From Struthidea cinerea (taxonomy: Eukaryota; Chordata; Aves; Passeriformes; Corcoracidae): DNA of 64,000 bases. The notes under the pieces are model-generated. The model was given only the letters and a program-made list of their open reading frames with translations. It ran no database searches and had not been told where the DNA came from. Positions 53,285 to 64,000 of the stretch are shown here, in pieces. The DNA is taken from contig VZTI01005061.1 in assembly GCA_013397865.1 (NCBI GenBank), forward strand, positions 1,219,032-1,283,031, written 5' to 3'. Positions within the stretch are counted from its first letter, which is position 1. The number at the start of each line of letters is the position of its first letter. The position numbers were made by a program, and so were the translations under genes.

Positions 53285-53421
53285 GATGTAAGGTGGTCTG
53301 ACTTTGGTTTTCCTGGAAGAAGTGGAAAAGAGAGCACGCTGTGGATTGGTTCTGAAGGAGCAAACACCCCGTGCCATCTGGACTCCTACGGCTGCAACTT
53401 AGTGTTGCAAGTACAAGGAAG
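53285..53421 (+). CDS. HSPBAP1: HSPBAP1 coding exon 4 (JmjC HxD motif)
   Basis: This 137-base exon reads DVRWSDFGFPGRSGKESTLW, then IGSEGANTPCHLDSYGCNLV, then LQVQG and the first two bases of an Arg codon. The HLD triad is the HxD motif that supplies two of the three iron ligands in JmjC oxygenases. It lies at the expected place in the first double-stranded beta-helix strand. The human protein has the same TPCHLDSYGCNLV segment. The acceptor is gttgctgtag|GATGTA and the donor is GGAAG|GTAACA. The exon runs from phase 0 to phase 2 and joins exon 5 in frame. The metal-binding residues seen here are intact, so there is no sign of loss of function. Confidence 0.97.
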
Positions 53422-54185
53422 GTAACAAGTGCACATATATACAGCAAATACAGGGGAGATATACTAACTTTATACTGTGCATGAAGTTGGTTTTGGACTC
53501 TTTTAGTATTAATTCTATGTCCTGATTATTTTAGTTTTCTGAGTTCTCGATGATTGAAGACCATCATAACTGCTCTACAGGAAATGGCAGAACTTCAGGG
53601 CGTTGGTTTGACTGGGTCATGGAGTTAACACAATTTTATTTTCTGGTCTGTGTGTTCTATGGTCCAATTATAAACACTTTAATCTTCCAAGTAGTTATGA
53701 ATTCAGGAATTTGGAATTAGGAGATAAAAGAGTTAAAAATAAAAAGCCCCAAAACAAAATAGAAATAAACTACTTTAGACTTTTACAATATTCTCTGTGC
53801 AAGAGCCTCTAATAGCCTGCTAGAATTAATTTAAAAGGGGACCATCAGGATGGAAGCAGCCAGCTGTGAGCAAAGTTGAAAGGGACATTTGAGCCTCCAA
53901 AGTCATTTGGGAGCATGTGGCTGTTGCTGTATCTTTCTGCCTGTTTGCATGCTGTCTTCTTTTTTTTTCCATTCTTTTTTTTCTCCTTTCCTTGCATATT
54001 GGCCTCAGGGATGATGTTTGTTTTTTTGTTTTTGGGTTGCTATCTATTATTGCTAGAGTAGTGCTAGAGCAACAGAACAAGTTGCATGCACTTTTTAGGT
54101 TTGATAGTACAGAGTGGAAGGAGTAATTTGCTAGTGGATTTTCAATGGGATTAATTACTCTGACATTTTATAGAACAGTAAAATC

Positions 54186-54205
54186 GTGGTGGTGGTGGTG
54201 GTGTG
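54186..54205. repeat. GTG trinucleotide repeat
   Basis: Six consecutive GTG/TGG units and a final GTG form a short trinucleotide microsatellite. It may have arisen from the 'gtggtta' start of the adjoining MIR-like element. Confidence 0.9.
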
Positions 54206-54320
54206 ATTAAAGTGCTGGATTGGAACTCAGATGTATTGCCTTCTAACTGGGCAGTGCCACATGCTGACTGGCTTTAAGGCCTGAAGTAAATGAATTTGTC
54301 ATCATCTTATCCCTAAGAAG
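54203..54320 (+). repeat. Ancient MIR-like SINE fragment
   Basis: The stretch 'gattaaagtgctggattgga' then 'actcagatgtattgccttct', a 'gcagtgccacatgctgactg' segment and 'ctgaagtaaatgaatttgtc' follows the forward MIR order (in the consensus, gtggttaagcactggactcg, then gagtcctgggttc, then ctctgccacttactagctg). It lies downstream of the GTG repeat. It is well diverged and the identification is from remembered consensus. Confidence 0.65.
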
Positions 54321-56570
54321 GGTAAGTCTCTTTAGGGTTTTCATTCATGTTTGTAAGCAGCCTTGAGGTCCTTGGGCAGATGTGCAGCAGAGACACTCTG
54401 GAAGCCTCCCTCAGCACTGCTGTGCTGCAGCCAGTCCTGTAGACTTCAGATCACATCAGTAAGCATTGTGCATTGAACTCCAGACACTTCAGTGTATTCA
54501 GGAGCCAGAAATCTCATTGAAAACCATGCGACTTAAATGCCTAAATATCTTCTAAGGATCCACTTAAATACCGGGTGTACTAAATAAGTACGGTGATGTA
54601 GCAGACGCAATACCTGCCAAGCCTCTTTGATCTCTACCTTCAGATGTTGAACGCGAGCCAGAGTTCCAGCATCACGTAGCAGTTTTGTCCACCTTCCCAA
54701 GGCACTTCCTCCCCCTCAAATAGAGCAAAATCCTTGTTCCTCTCAGGGAAAGAAATCCAAAGCCTTTGCACAGCCTGAAAAGACGAAGTTGTTTTCCTCT
54801 TCAGAACAAAGCCTTTAAATAGATTGCAAACTTCCACAAGCTTGTGAATCCTGTGCTTCTTCAGAGCAGAAAGATTCCCTTTTGAGACTCACAAACAAGA
54901 CAGGCTTTGTAACAGAATATAAGCTTATGCTAAACTTAAATAGATTTGCCTTTGCAGGAAAGCCAGGGACGACTCCTTAGCCCTTTGTTGCTATCTTGAA
55001 TTTCCTCCTTGCATCCCTCAGGCTTCTTAATTTTTTGCTTTATGATATTGCTTCATTGTGAGCCTGCAGGATTAACCCTGAGCCTCCTAACCTAGTCATT
55101 CTCTGACCCCTCAGAGGATCTAGCTTGGAGGACAAAATAAAGTTGCAGTAAGGCTTGCATTTTGGGAGTAGTGGTTTTGTGCTTGCATCCAGCAGTTGCT
55201 TTGGTAATTACCAAGAAATATCAGCAGCCTATGGCACTTGCATCTGTGCTGGTCTCTGTAGTTCTGACTATGCTGCTATTCCTATCTCTTCTGTTCCTGT
55301 CTCTCCTGGTTTTGTGCCATTTGGTTGCTTTGCTCCCATTTTCAGACCTGTGACTTAGAACTGACAACCAGAAGCAGTAGACTAAATGCAAGAAGTGAGT
55401 GCCAAGGGAAAGAACACAAAGAAAAGCCTTTGCTAGAGTCCAAAACAAAGAGAAGAGCTACACAGCTGTGCTGTAAAGTGCTGCCTTTACTTTTTTTTTT
55501 ATGTTGGTCATGTTGTACTGTTTGTCTGGCACCTCTTAAATGTAATAAATTCTCTCTTTGTGTATTCCTCCTGGTTATTTCTATCACCTAAAGTACTGCG
55601 CTATAAAACTTACATTTCTAAATACCATATGTACCTGCTAAGATATTTAATTTATAATACCCATAAAACTGGCACCACCAGTTCTGGCATATTCTTTTTT
55701 TTCTCTTTGCTCTGGTCTGTGTAAGTGAAATAGAGACATTAGCTCCTGAGGACAAAGTCTGGTCTCAGCTCTGTTTGGCCTTGCGCTGTGGTACATTCAT
55801 GTGCTTCTTAGGGCATGCAGAGAGCAACCTGGCATATGAGTGCCCTCATGAGCAGAACAACCCTGTCCTGCTCCATCTGGCATTCAGTCACACCTGTAAG
55901 TTCTTAAATGCACAAGAAGCCACATTTTCATCATGTGGTACTGATAACACAAAAAAATACCGATGTTTAAGGATTTTTATGTCTATGGATGTGTCTGGTT
56001 TTTATTTATGCCATCTTTGGCATGGGAAGATCAAGGTGATTTTTACTAAGAATGGGGGGTTCATGACTAACAGCCATGGAAGTACTGCAGGAAACAGAAG
56101 ATAATGTCTATGCCCTTTTACTGTTGCCATCCTAAAAACACGATGCCCTCCTTTCAAAACATACAGATTTTGAAAGCTTTTTATTCAGTGAACAAAAATA
56201 CATTGTCTGTAACAAAACTATTTCCTCTAGTTTATAGAGCAATTTTTAATGCTCTGAGCATCTGTAAATGCTGCATGTTAAAAGGAGGAAGGAGAAACCA
56301 GATGGGAGAGGTTTTTTAAATTTTATTTTATCTGCCTTTTAAAAATGATTGGTGAGAAGCTGTAAATCTTTTCAGTTAAAAAATTAAAAAGTGGAATATT
56401 TTAAAAACACTTTCAGGAGACAGCCTGTAAGCACTGGCTGTGTTCTCACTGCGTAGGAGATTCACACAGCGAGGCAGATTTATGTTTTATTGAAAACCTT
56501 GCTACTGCCTTTAGTTCTTCGCTGCAAGTGACACGCACTGAATACATTTTTATCTTCTCTCTATTTTCAG

Positions 56571-56742
56571 GAAGAGATGGCACCTCTTCCCACCTGGTGA
56601 CACCAGTTTCCTTTATCCTACCAGGATCCCTTACGAGGAATCCAGCATATTCAGCAAAGTCAACATTGCCAACCCTGATCTGAAACGCTTTCCCGAGTTT
56701 AGGAACTCAACAGCCCATGTTGTTACACTCAGTCCAGGACAG
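56571..56742 (+). CDS. HSPBAP1: HSPBAP1 coding exon 5
   Basis: This 172-base exon completes the Arg codon (AG|G) and reads KRWHLFPPGDTSFLYPTRIP, then YEESSIFSKVNIANPDLKRF, then a segment ending TLSPGQ. The K in GRKRWHLFPP aligns with the lysine that holds the 2-oxoglutarate carboxylate in FIH-like JmjC proteins, by family analogy. The human protein reads KRWHLFPPEDTPFLYPTRIP here. The acceptor is ctattttcag|GAAGAG and the donor is GGACAG|GTACCA, so the exon runs from phase 2 to phase 0. The next exon should carry the third iron ligand in a VPRHWWH motif. I did not find it before 64000, so it lies outside the window. Confidence 0.97.
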
Positions 56743-57159
56743 GTACCATTTATATACGAGCTTTACATTACTTAATATTCTATTTTACTGGCTAATTAAG
56801 GGCTAGGAAATCTTAACAAATTGACTGTGGAACTTTCCTCTTCCTTCACTCCACATTCAGACTTTATAGATTTCTCTCAGCACAGGAACTTTCTTTGCTG
56901 ACAGTTATTTGCCTAGAATTTTTTGTACAAAAACTGCAGACATTTGGAGAGCTAGTTCAATCAGCTGCCTGATTCCACACAACCACCTTCTTGCAACCAC
57001 CTCAAATCTGTCTACTTCAGAACTTTCTTGAACTCTGACCTGTCTACTCTGACAGCAGTATGTTCCACAAAATGTATTTGGTTAATGAGTATATAGAGCT
57101 AACAGAGGAACTCATACAGTGAATACCCTTCACGTGTTGCTTTAATAAATACTTTAATG

Positions 57160-57345
57160 ATGATACTTGCATTTAGAGAGCACACCATCCAGAGGTTTCG
57201 TGGTGCTTTACAGGGCTGTGAGGATATTATTAATCCTGCTTTACTGAGAAGGTTCAACTGTAAGTGCCTGCTTACAGTCACACAGGCAGTCAGCAGCAGA
57301 GTGAGAGCAGAGCTCAGGACTCGATTCCCAGTCTCCTGCTGTAAA
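57160..57345 (-). repeat. Ancient MIR/L2-like fragment
   Basis: The order 'gtggtgctttacagggctgt', 'gaggatattattaatcctgc', 'tttactgagaaggttcaact', 'cttacagtcacacaggcagt', 'agagctcaggactcgattcc' matches the antisense MIR/L2 consensus. That consensus has, in turn, a 3' cct-gaggta segment, attatccccattttacagat, gaggttaagtgacttgccca, aggtcacacagctagt, and agctgggattcgaaccc. At about 185 bases it is the longest and clearest of the old copies in the window. Confidence 0.75.
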
Positions 57346-58902
57346 TAGTGTCCTTCTTTATTTAATCAACAAGGTCTGTATTTGGAGTCGGAATTACCCC
57401 TTTTCATTTGTTCAGCCGTGCATGTCCATGTAACGTGCTGCTGCGCATCCCAAACTGTCAGGCCCTTCCGAAGGAGCCTTGCAATGGTCATTGCTCTGAC
57501 AGTGCAGTTGCTGCTTCTGGAGCCCTTTTGCCTTTCTCCTACTAGACGTTGTCACCTCTTTTGACCTGCCTGCTCAACAACATGTATGAGCGTTCCCCTG
57601 TCCCTAACTGGAAAACCCAGCTGCCTTCAACAATTTAAAGAATGGATTTTTGCTAATTAAGTTAATTTTGAGGAGGCAGAGTGGGCCAGGATAGTAGCTT
57701 CCAACAAGAGGATGATACCCATCAACTGGAAGTGTATGCTCTGCAGTTGGTACAGATGCAAATGGGGAATCTATGATCAACCTTCACTGTTTGCACTACA
57801 TTAGCTCATACTCCTAAAGCAAAACATTAGTTTCACATTCAGCACTTTGTAAGGTTGCAGCAGTCAGTAATTTAAAGCAGAAAGAACAAATTTTTACTAT
57901 TGATAAAAATGCCACATCCATTCAGCACTGCATTATCCCTGATCCTCAATACTATTTGAATTTATAATCTCCTTTGCGATGATCAAGTGTAGTAGTGAAC
58001 CTTTAATATGATCTTAATTTTAATTAGGCTTAAAGCAATTACAGATTAATCTTGCTAGGAATAAAGATCTTGAGCCAGCTCAGTAATGCAATTTGTCTGC
58101 ATTGCCATGAAGGAGATACTGTTTGGATTTCTTGGGGGGGAAAGTAATGTAGAAGCAGTGATGGAGCAGTGAGGTATTGCCTTCACGCATTTCATCAGTG
58201 CCAGCATCTCATCCTGAAGCGTACGGGGCAAGTGGCTGGGAACTGCTGCCATTTGATGGGGAGGAAAGGAATGACCTAGAAAAACTCCTTTATTAACAAG
58301 GGAGAGGATTCCTAAATAATGTCTTGATATGTGCTTAACAGTGGTTTTCACATAGAATTAGCTCAGTTACTGCAGAATTTGTAGGAATCTTTATTTTGTG
58401 ATAATATGTAGCATCTCCACTCATTCCCAGAGGGTATGCAGAACATTTTGGATTATTGTAACAATAAAGGGCTGAAAAAACAAAGACAAAGGTGTTCTTA
58501 GGTATTGAGGAGAGCACCTGCATGTAGGGTGAGTGCGGCTTTGAATATCAAAAACATAATGTGTCTAATGCCACCTTCTGGTCGATGTTTGCTACCAGCC
58601 ATTTTTCTACACCCTGTCTGCCTGAAAGCAGAGAACCTTCATGTAACACTGTTCCAGTGCACAGAGTGTGCTTCAGTTAGATCCTTTGTGCCCTTCCACT
58701 GTATTGTTCAGAGGTGAACCTCTGTTAAGAATTTTGGTAGCTGACTGAGACTTTAGGTTTTATAAGGTTTCATCCTGTACCTGACCAATGGCCATCAGCT
58801 GCATTTCGACAGAGGTCTTAACACTGATGCCTTAGGTTTTAACTTTTGTATTCTTTCGGGATCTGTACTATTTAGTGTGTAGCTCTGAGGTTTCTGGTAG
58901 CC

Positions 58903-59266
58903 TGTTAATTTCTGCTCTCTCATGCTAGTTAGACACAACAAAGCCTCTCCAGGCCTGCTTCTCAAGGACACTCACACTGTCCTAGGCCCAAACTGTCCAC
59001 ACCAAAGACTCTAAAGGGGGGGCAAGCCTGGGGAAACTGCATCATTGAACTGAAGCTTTAATTGGAGAATTGACCCTGATATGTAAATGAACCAAACCTA
59101 TAAGAGTGTGAAGAACTCGTGACCTGTCGTCCATCTTGGGGTCCATCTTGGCAGTAGCCTCTGGCTCCCCAGGGTGTGCCTTTGAAGGCCTTCCAAATAA
59201 ATACCTACCTTTATTTCTTTATTCTGTCTAGTCTCTGTTTCTAGGAGGACAGTTAAGGCATCAACA
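58903..59266 (+). mobile_element. LTR of an endogenous retrovirus (probable, solo)
   Basis: The right end is well defined in style. It has a TATA-like box (TATAAGAG, 59099-59106), an AATAAA signal (59196-59201), a T-rich U5-like stretch and a terminal CATCAACA (to 59266). The left end is uncertain. TGTTAATT at 58903 is chosen because it would pair with the ACA end, but TGTTAAGA at 58723 is an alternative. No target-site duplication was found and no viral coding sequence adjoins. It would be a solo LTR on the plus strand, the same orientation as the host gene, so its poly-A signal could act on HSPBAP1 transcripts. Confidence 0.55.
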
Positions 59267-62200
59267 CAACTTCTGGTTATACATTAGTGATCTGTTTTGA
59301 AACAAATTATGAAAACATTTAGATGTCAAGCTTACTCAAATAGGCAGCTGAGTAGCTGAAGGGCTTGCAGCAGTACATGACTATATCCACTATATGCACG
59401 AAATTACAAGCTCAAGTTGTGTCATACAAATGTAGGGGTTCCTTGTAAATGTTTGGCCCTGGTCACCTATGTTGATGGTTGCAAGGCTGAGGACTAAGTA
59501 TGGAGCAGCATTTCTAGTAACATCTTGACTCTTTTCTCAAATATACAAATACTCCCTAAAAGACCACAAATGGGACAAAACTTCATCTGTTTTAGTATCT
59601 TCTACCAACACTCTGGGACAAGTGATATGAGAGTTAGGGATCTGTCACCCTCAGCTTAAACCCTGTTCAGGACAGGTGTCCTATCTGCCATCAGTGGCAC
59701 CTGGCACCTCAACAAGGCAGTTCATCCTTCCTGTCTTACACAATTACAGTCCTGCAGGAATATTCATTCCACCTTGTCCTTCAGCACAGGCTATAGAAGG
59801 AGCCTACGCACATAGATGCTTAACTTTTTTGATGATTAAAAATAGGAGAGATGAATACCACCTGAAAAGGCTACAAAAAACTGAGATGCTGTACAAGTAT
59901 GAAATCATTGATCATTCTTTCCTCTGCCCCACTTCTCACTGGTTTCTGGCTTCCTTCCTGCTCACTAATGTAATTGCTCTTAATCCATCTCCCTGTTAAT
60001 CCATATCCACATAACTAGACAATGGTAGAAAGATGAGAAAGTACATCTGAATTTTTCTGAAGGTAGACACATAAGGCTCCACACACCTGCCCTCCTAATG
60101 GAGAGCAAGCAGCTGGCACCCTGGGCTCCCATGAGCAATCCCATTCCCCCTCATGGTACCCTAGGTGCTGTTAGAGGCAGCGCTCACCTGCCCTGTGTCC
60201 TGGCCCTGTGCCCCAGTGCAGCCTGGAGCCAGAGGAGCTGCAGTGCTGAAGTGCAAGGAAAGGCCTAACTGAGCTAGTCTAAGAGGCACATGGAGTCTGA
60301 GAAGGATGCTCCCCTTCTGGCCTTGAAAAATATTGTCACTGGACGGGAAAAACAACTGTAGAAAAAGATCAACATTACTGCTTGCTGGCTCTCACCATGG
60401 TCTGCTGCTCAGAAGCTCCCTTCCCCTGCTTCTGCTTACCTGCTTTCTCAAAGTCTAAAGAAACATATTTATGTGTCCATAAATACAGTTGTCACTCAGT
60501 TCCTCTGTTCAGCTGCAGGATTTTCTCTTTCTGTGCTCCTGCTGCAGAATGTAACACACCATGGGATCCTGCTCAGCACCAGAGCTCCCAACAGCGCAGG
60601 CAAACCTCTGACCTCTAACCCAACCCTGAGCAAGAAGAAATCTTCATTAAGTCAGAGAGGGATTTCCCTGTGGGCTGCCTTTAAAGAAAGAGTGTGAGAA
60701 CGTCAGGTTGGGCTTAAAGTGGGAAATAGCAGAATGGACAGTCTGGATAGCCAAGAAGAATATAACTGATACCAAAGAAAAGTGTTTTAGTAAGTCAAGA
60801 AATGCAATAATTCAAAGGCAGTGTAATGTTCCAGCTCAAAGTATACAAAAGACTTTTTAAAAGGGGGTACAGTAAAAAATCCTGCTTTTGTTGGAGAAGA
60901 GTTTAAGTGATTTTAGTAAAAGAGAGTTCAGAGTTGGCCACAGCATTATGCATAGTAGATAGCCAATAATTCTGTTCTGGGGAAGGAATAGAGTTTTCAC
61001 ATGGGAGACTGTAGAGCTGGCCCCAAGTCACCCCATAGAGAAGGCAGACAGCCCAACCCAACCTCAGGACACCAGAACTATCATCTCCATCACAGAAGAA
61101 GCAGAGGAGTCCAGGAGCTGAGTTTATGCTAGGATTGGTAATAAAAGCACTGTTCAACCTGCAACACCTATGGAGAACCCCATGAATGCCCCAAAAGCCA
61201 CACAAACCAAAAGTCAAAACTGCAAGTTCCTGACTCTATTTCTCCACCTCTTCCCTGAGCTTCCCTCATTCTCTCGGCCAGGTCACTATGGACATGGCCT
61301 GATACAGCCCCACTCCCTCCCTTTTCACTGTGCTTTTCCCCAGGGCTGTGCCCATATTTCTGCCTCCAGTGGCCCTTGGAGCTCTCTTTCAGTAGGTGGG
61401 AAGACTCCAGGAGGGAGGAGGGAGGCAGAATGAGAAGCACTTTCCAAGCACCAGCAGGACAGCCAGGCACCAGCTGGGATGAGGCGGAGGCTGGGGCAGC
61501 AGTGCTCACACAGTCCTCAGGTGGTGTTCCCACAGAACTGACTACATCTATTGACTGCGTCTATTTCCTTTTATTTTCCATTTCCATGGTTGTAAACACT
61601 TCTGGGATTTCCTTGGGTCTCCCTGTGGCCCCACGTTTTTATCTTCCCATCACACTGGCTTCCTTTTTGTGTGCATTTACCTAAATATCTTTTTCTAATG
61701 AGCAGAAATTTCTTGGTATAATATTTCACTTCAGGGTATACTCTCTTTTTGAAGCAATTCCACCTTTGCCCTACCTTTGCACTGTATCAAGTTAATCATG
61801 TCCACTGAGAATTCAAACCTGCTCTGTTCTCTGTGCTGTACAAGTCTTCAGCATTGCTCCACTTGCTCTCCCAACTGTTCCTTTGGTTTCTTTCCTCCCA
61901 TTACAGCATTTCATTCTATCTTTTCTGGGATTTCTGTCCTACTTTAACTTCATTTGCTATATTTGGCTGTCACTAGCCTAAATACTAAAATTATCTGATT
62001 GGTTACTGTTTAGATCAGTATCTTCCCAGCACGAATAAAGTTAGATATGTTCTGTAGAAAGCAGGCTAGCACAAATTTATCTCTTAGCTTGGAGTAGGTC
62101 TGTTTTGCTACTGAACTTCACATTTTCCCTGTAAAATGTTTGCTGCATTTGTGTGTGTTGTTTCACTGTGGCTTACTTTCACATTTCCTATGGGAATGTA

Positions 62201-62418
62201 GCTAAATCTGTGTCCCATATTCATAAACATATGGAAGTCTGCTATATTTTATTGTGGAATTGTTGGAATTGATCGTTAGAGGCAATGGTGGTGGGGTTTT
62301 TTGTTTGTTTTCATTTTGTTGTGGGTGTATTTGTTTCTAATTTGAAAAGCTAGAAGAATACTAGTTTGTAAATGGAGAAGAATCCTACCTCTTTCTTTGC
62401 TGGCTTTTTTTTTTTTTT

Positions 62419-62453
62419 NNNNNNNNNNNNNNNNNNNNNNNNNNNNNNNNNNN
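62419..62453. other. Assembly gap (35 N) inside poly-T
   Basis: A 35-base run of N interrupts a poly-T tract (about 62405-62459). It is a homopolymer that could not be resolved. It could be the antisense tail of a retroposed element, but the flanks show no recognisable element body. Confidence 0.97.
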
Positions 62454-64000
62454 TTTTTTGTCTTTTGTTAGTTCTGCTTGCTTGCCAGCTGTATTTTTTG
62501 GTTTTAATTACCTTTTTTCATTTCTTATCTTCCTTAAAGTTTTAGTCCTTTTGCTTTTTGATAATTTTCAAACTTCTTGTTGCTATAAATCCTTATTTTA
62601 ACAAGCATAAGCTTGTTCAGCAATAAGAGAGGGAGTGCAAGTGTCTTTATGGAACCTCTTTTGCCTATTTGAGTTGCAGCTCTGTAGCTCTTCTATAAAT
62701 TGCATCAGCAAACAGTGCCAGCTGCAGAAAGACACAGCTTTGCAGTTATTACCCTTAACCTGCTGGCAAGGGAAATCTGATTAGTCTTTAAAGGACCAAG
62801 TTCTTCCTCTTTGGTTTGAAAACACAGGACAAGTTGGGAGGATTGTATTTTCCTCCTGGCTGTACCTCCTCTCTCCAAAGCAATTCTGTCTCTGTTTTGC
62901 ATGTGAGTCGTGTGGAGCCAGCACATTCCATGCCTAATTTCCATCTTGGTTTTCCAGGCAGCATCTCTTACTGAAACATTTATACACTTCCCTGAATTTG
63001 TCTCTTGCTCTTGTTCCCTTGCAGTCCCTCTGCACCAATTCCCCAGTGTCTTCATCCCCTTCTCCAACATGTTGGAAGCTCACTGTTCCTACACAAGTCT
63101 CACAGGAAGGATCCCATTGTTGCAAACGGCTGCTTATGGGAGCTCTGCTTTCTTCTGCTGTAAAACAAAGTTTCCCAGGGTTCATCATTACACCCGGTCA
63201 CTTGGAGGGCACCCAGATTCTTTAGCAGCATTCAGTGTAAGATCCCCTATGGAGCAGATGAGCATTTGGGGGTGGGTTGTACGATTTTGCAGGCAGTGAA
63301 ACTTAGGCAAACACTTCCTTACAGATAAACCTGTTGCTGCTAATGCATCTGCAGTGTTCATTTAAAGTGGATGTTTCAGTGATAAAAACAAAATTTTGAA
63401 ACTTGTTCAGCATAGAAAACATGTTTTGGCTGCAGTCTGTAGGGTTTCATACACTTATATGTCAGGACTAACTAGTGGTATTTTTAAAATAATGGCTCTC
63501 CACTGACTGACTTCCTTTTCTGTTCTGTATGCTGTACTGGATAAAAGAATAATTTCCAAATGTTTTTGACCTTTGGAGAGCCAGTGCTTTTTTTTGTTTG
63601 ACTTAAATTGAAGCCTGTGGAGAACATTCTGTCATCTGGCCCAAAAAATGAGAGTGTTCCAAGTGTCCTGTAAGTGTTTGCAGGACTGGTGCCATTGTTT
63701 CCTCCACAGACATTTTCTCATTAGCCGTGTTTTGATATAATGAAGCACAGGGCTATCTGGGTAGCAGAACATTCTTCTAAGTAATTTGTGTCTACCAAGA
63801 GAAAGAATTGTCTGCAATTCAGATACAGATCGTTGCTTCACTTTCTCCATTGTGAAGTGTATATTTTTATCTGTCTCTGACCATTTTTATAACTTGTTAA
63901 AAAATATCTTTCGTGCTTTTCTTGATAGCTCCATGTTAATCTAATGTTCAGTAATCTGCAAAGCTTGTCCTCTATCATCAAAACAACATCAATATCTTGT

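Larger units (their letters stand above)
53422..56570 (+). other. HSPBAP1: HSPBAP1 intron 4
   Basis: This is a phase-2 intron with ends GTAACA ... ctctctattttcag. It contains a GTG trinucleotide run (54186-54205) directly followed by a forward MIR-like fossil (54203-54320). A span near 55480-55590 has AATAAA-type signals but no definable element. Otherwise it is unremarkable. Confidence 0.93.
56743..64000 (+). other. HSPBAP1: HSPBAP1 intron 5 (partial)
   Basis: The intron opens at GTACCA and is phase 0. It is at least 7.2 kb long because no later HSPBAP1 exon is seen before the window ends. It holds a MIR/L2-like fossil (57160-57345), an LTR-like element (58903-59266) and a gap inside a poly-T tract (62419-62453). 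The other short ORFs are not recognisable. Confidence 0.85.

Noticed and set aside
55150..55600. Possible third LTR ending near an AATAAA at about 55546
   Set aside because: There is a poly-A-like signal and a T-rich stretch, but no TG...CA ends or TATA-like box in the right places.
56743..64000. HSPBAP1 exon 6 with the VPRHWWH motif
   Set aside because: No sequence coding for this motif was seen. Runs such as tggtggg near 62288 are not in a matching context.
1..64000. CRISPR arrays, operons, tRNA or rRNA genes
   Set aside because: The window is vertebrate intronic DNA. No regularly spaced repeats, tRNA cloverleaf or rRNA sequence was seen.

Overview
The window is vertebrate nuclear DNA, almost certainly from a bird. 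It is AT-rich and mostly non-coding. It carries short coding exons with canonical GT-AG splice sites, 5'-truncated CR1 LINE tails of the kind that dominate avian genomes, LTR-like elements and old MIR/L2-type fossils. There is no bacterial-style gene organisation. Three assembly gaps (runs of N) lie at 12578-12752, 30748-31529 and 62419-62453.

Two protein genes are recognisable, arranged head-to-head around a CpG-rich block at about 30.54-31.74 kb. To the left, on the minus strand, is SLC49A4 (DIRC2), a lysosomal major-facilitator transporter. Only the last 52 bases of its first coding exon are visible (30696-30747); the rest is inside the 782-base gap. To the right, on the plus strand, is HSPBAP1, a JmjC-type 2-oxoglutarate oxygenase-like protein that binds the small heat-shock protein HSPB1. 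Four consecutive internal exons are visible (43563-43748, 49292-49476, 53285-53421, 56571-56742). They join in frame and cover from just after the N-terminus to the middle of the JmjC domain. Its start codon is not visible and its C-terminal exons lie beyond 64000. The same head-to-head pair is known from human 3q21, so the arrangement is conserved synteny with a shared promoter region.

Layout: 1-30695 is non-coding and is best read as part of SLC49A4 intron 1. It holds a near-identical ~830 bp direct duplication around the first gap, two CR1 tails, a solo-LTR-like element, an A-rich tract, a GC-rich stop-poor patch and an unidentified degraded protein-like segment. 30540-31740 is the CpG-rich bidirectional promoter with the large gap. 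31743-43562 is HSPBAP1 intron 1. 43563-56742 holds the four exons and introns 2-4, with several old MIR/L2 fossils. 56743-64000 is the start of intron 5, with another MIR/L2 fossil, a second LTR-like element and a poly-T gap.

I found no evidence for a new biological system. The points most worth a second look are the duplication around the first gap, the hidden shared promoter and start codons, and the unidentified protein-like segment near 28.5-28.9 kb.
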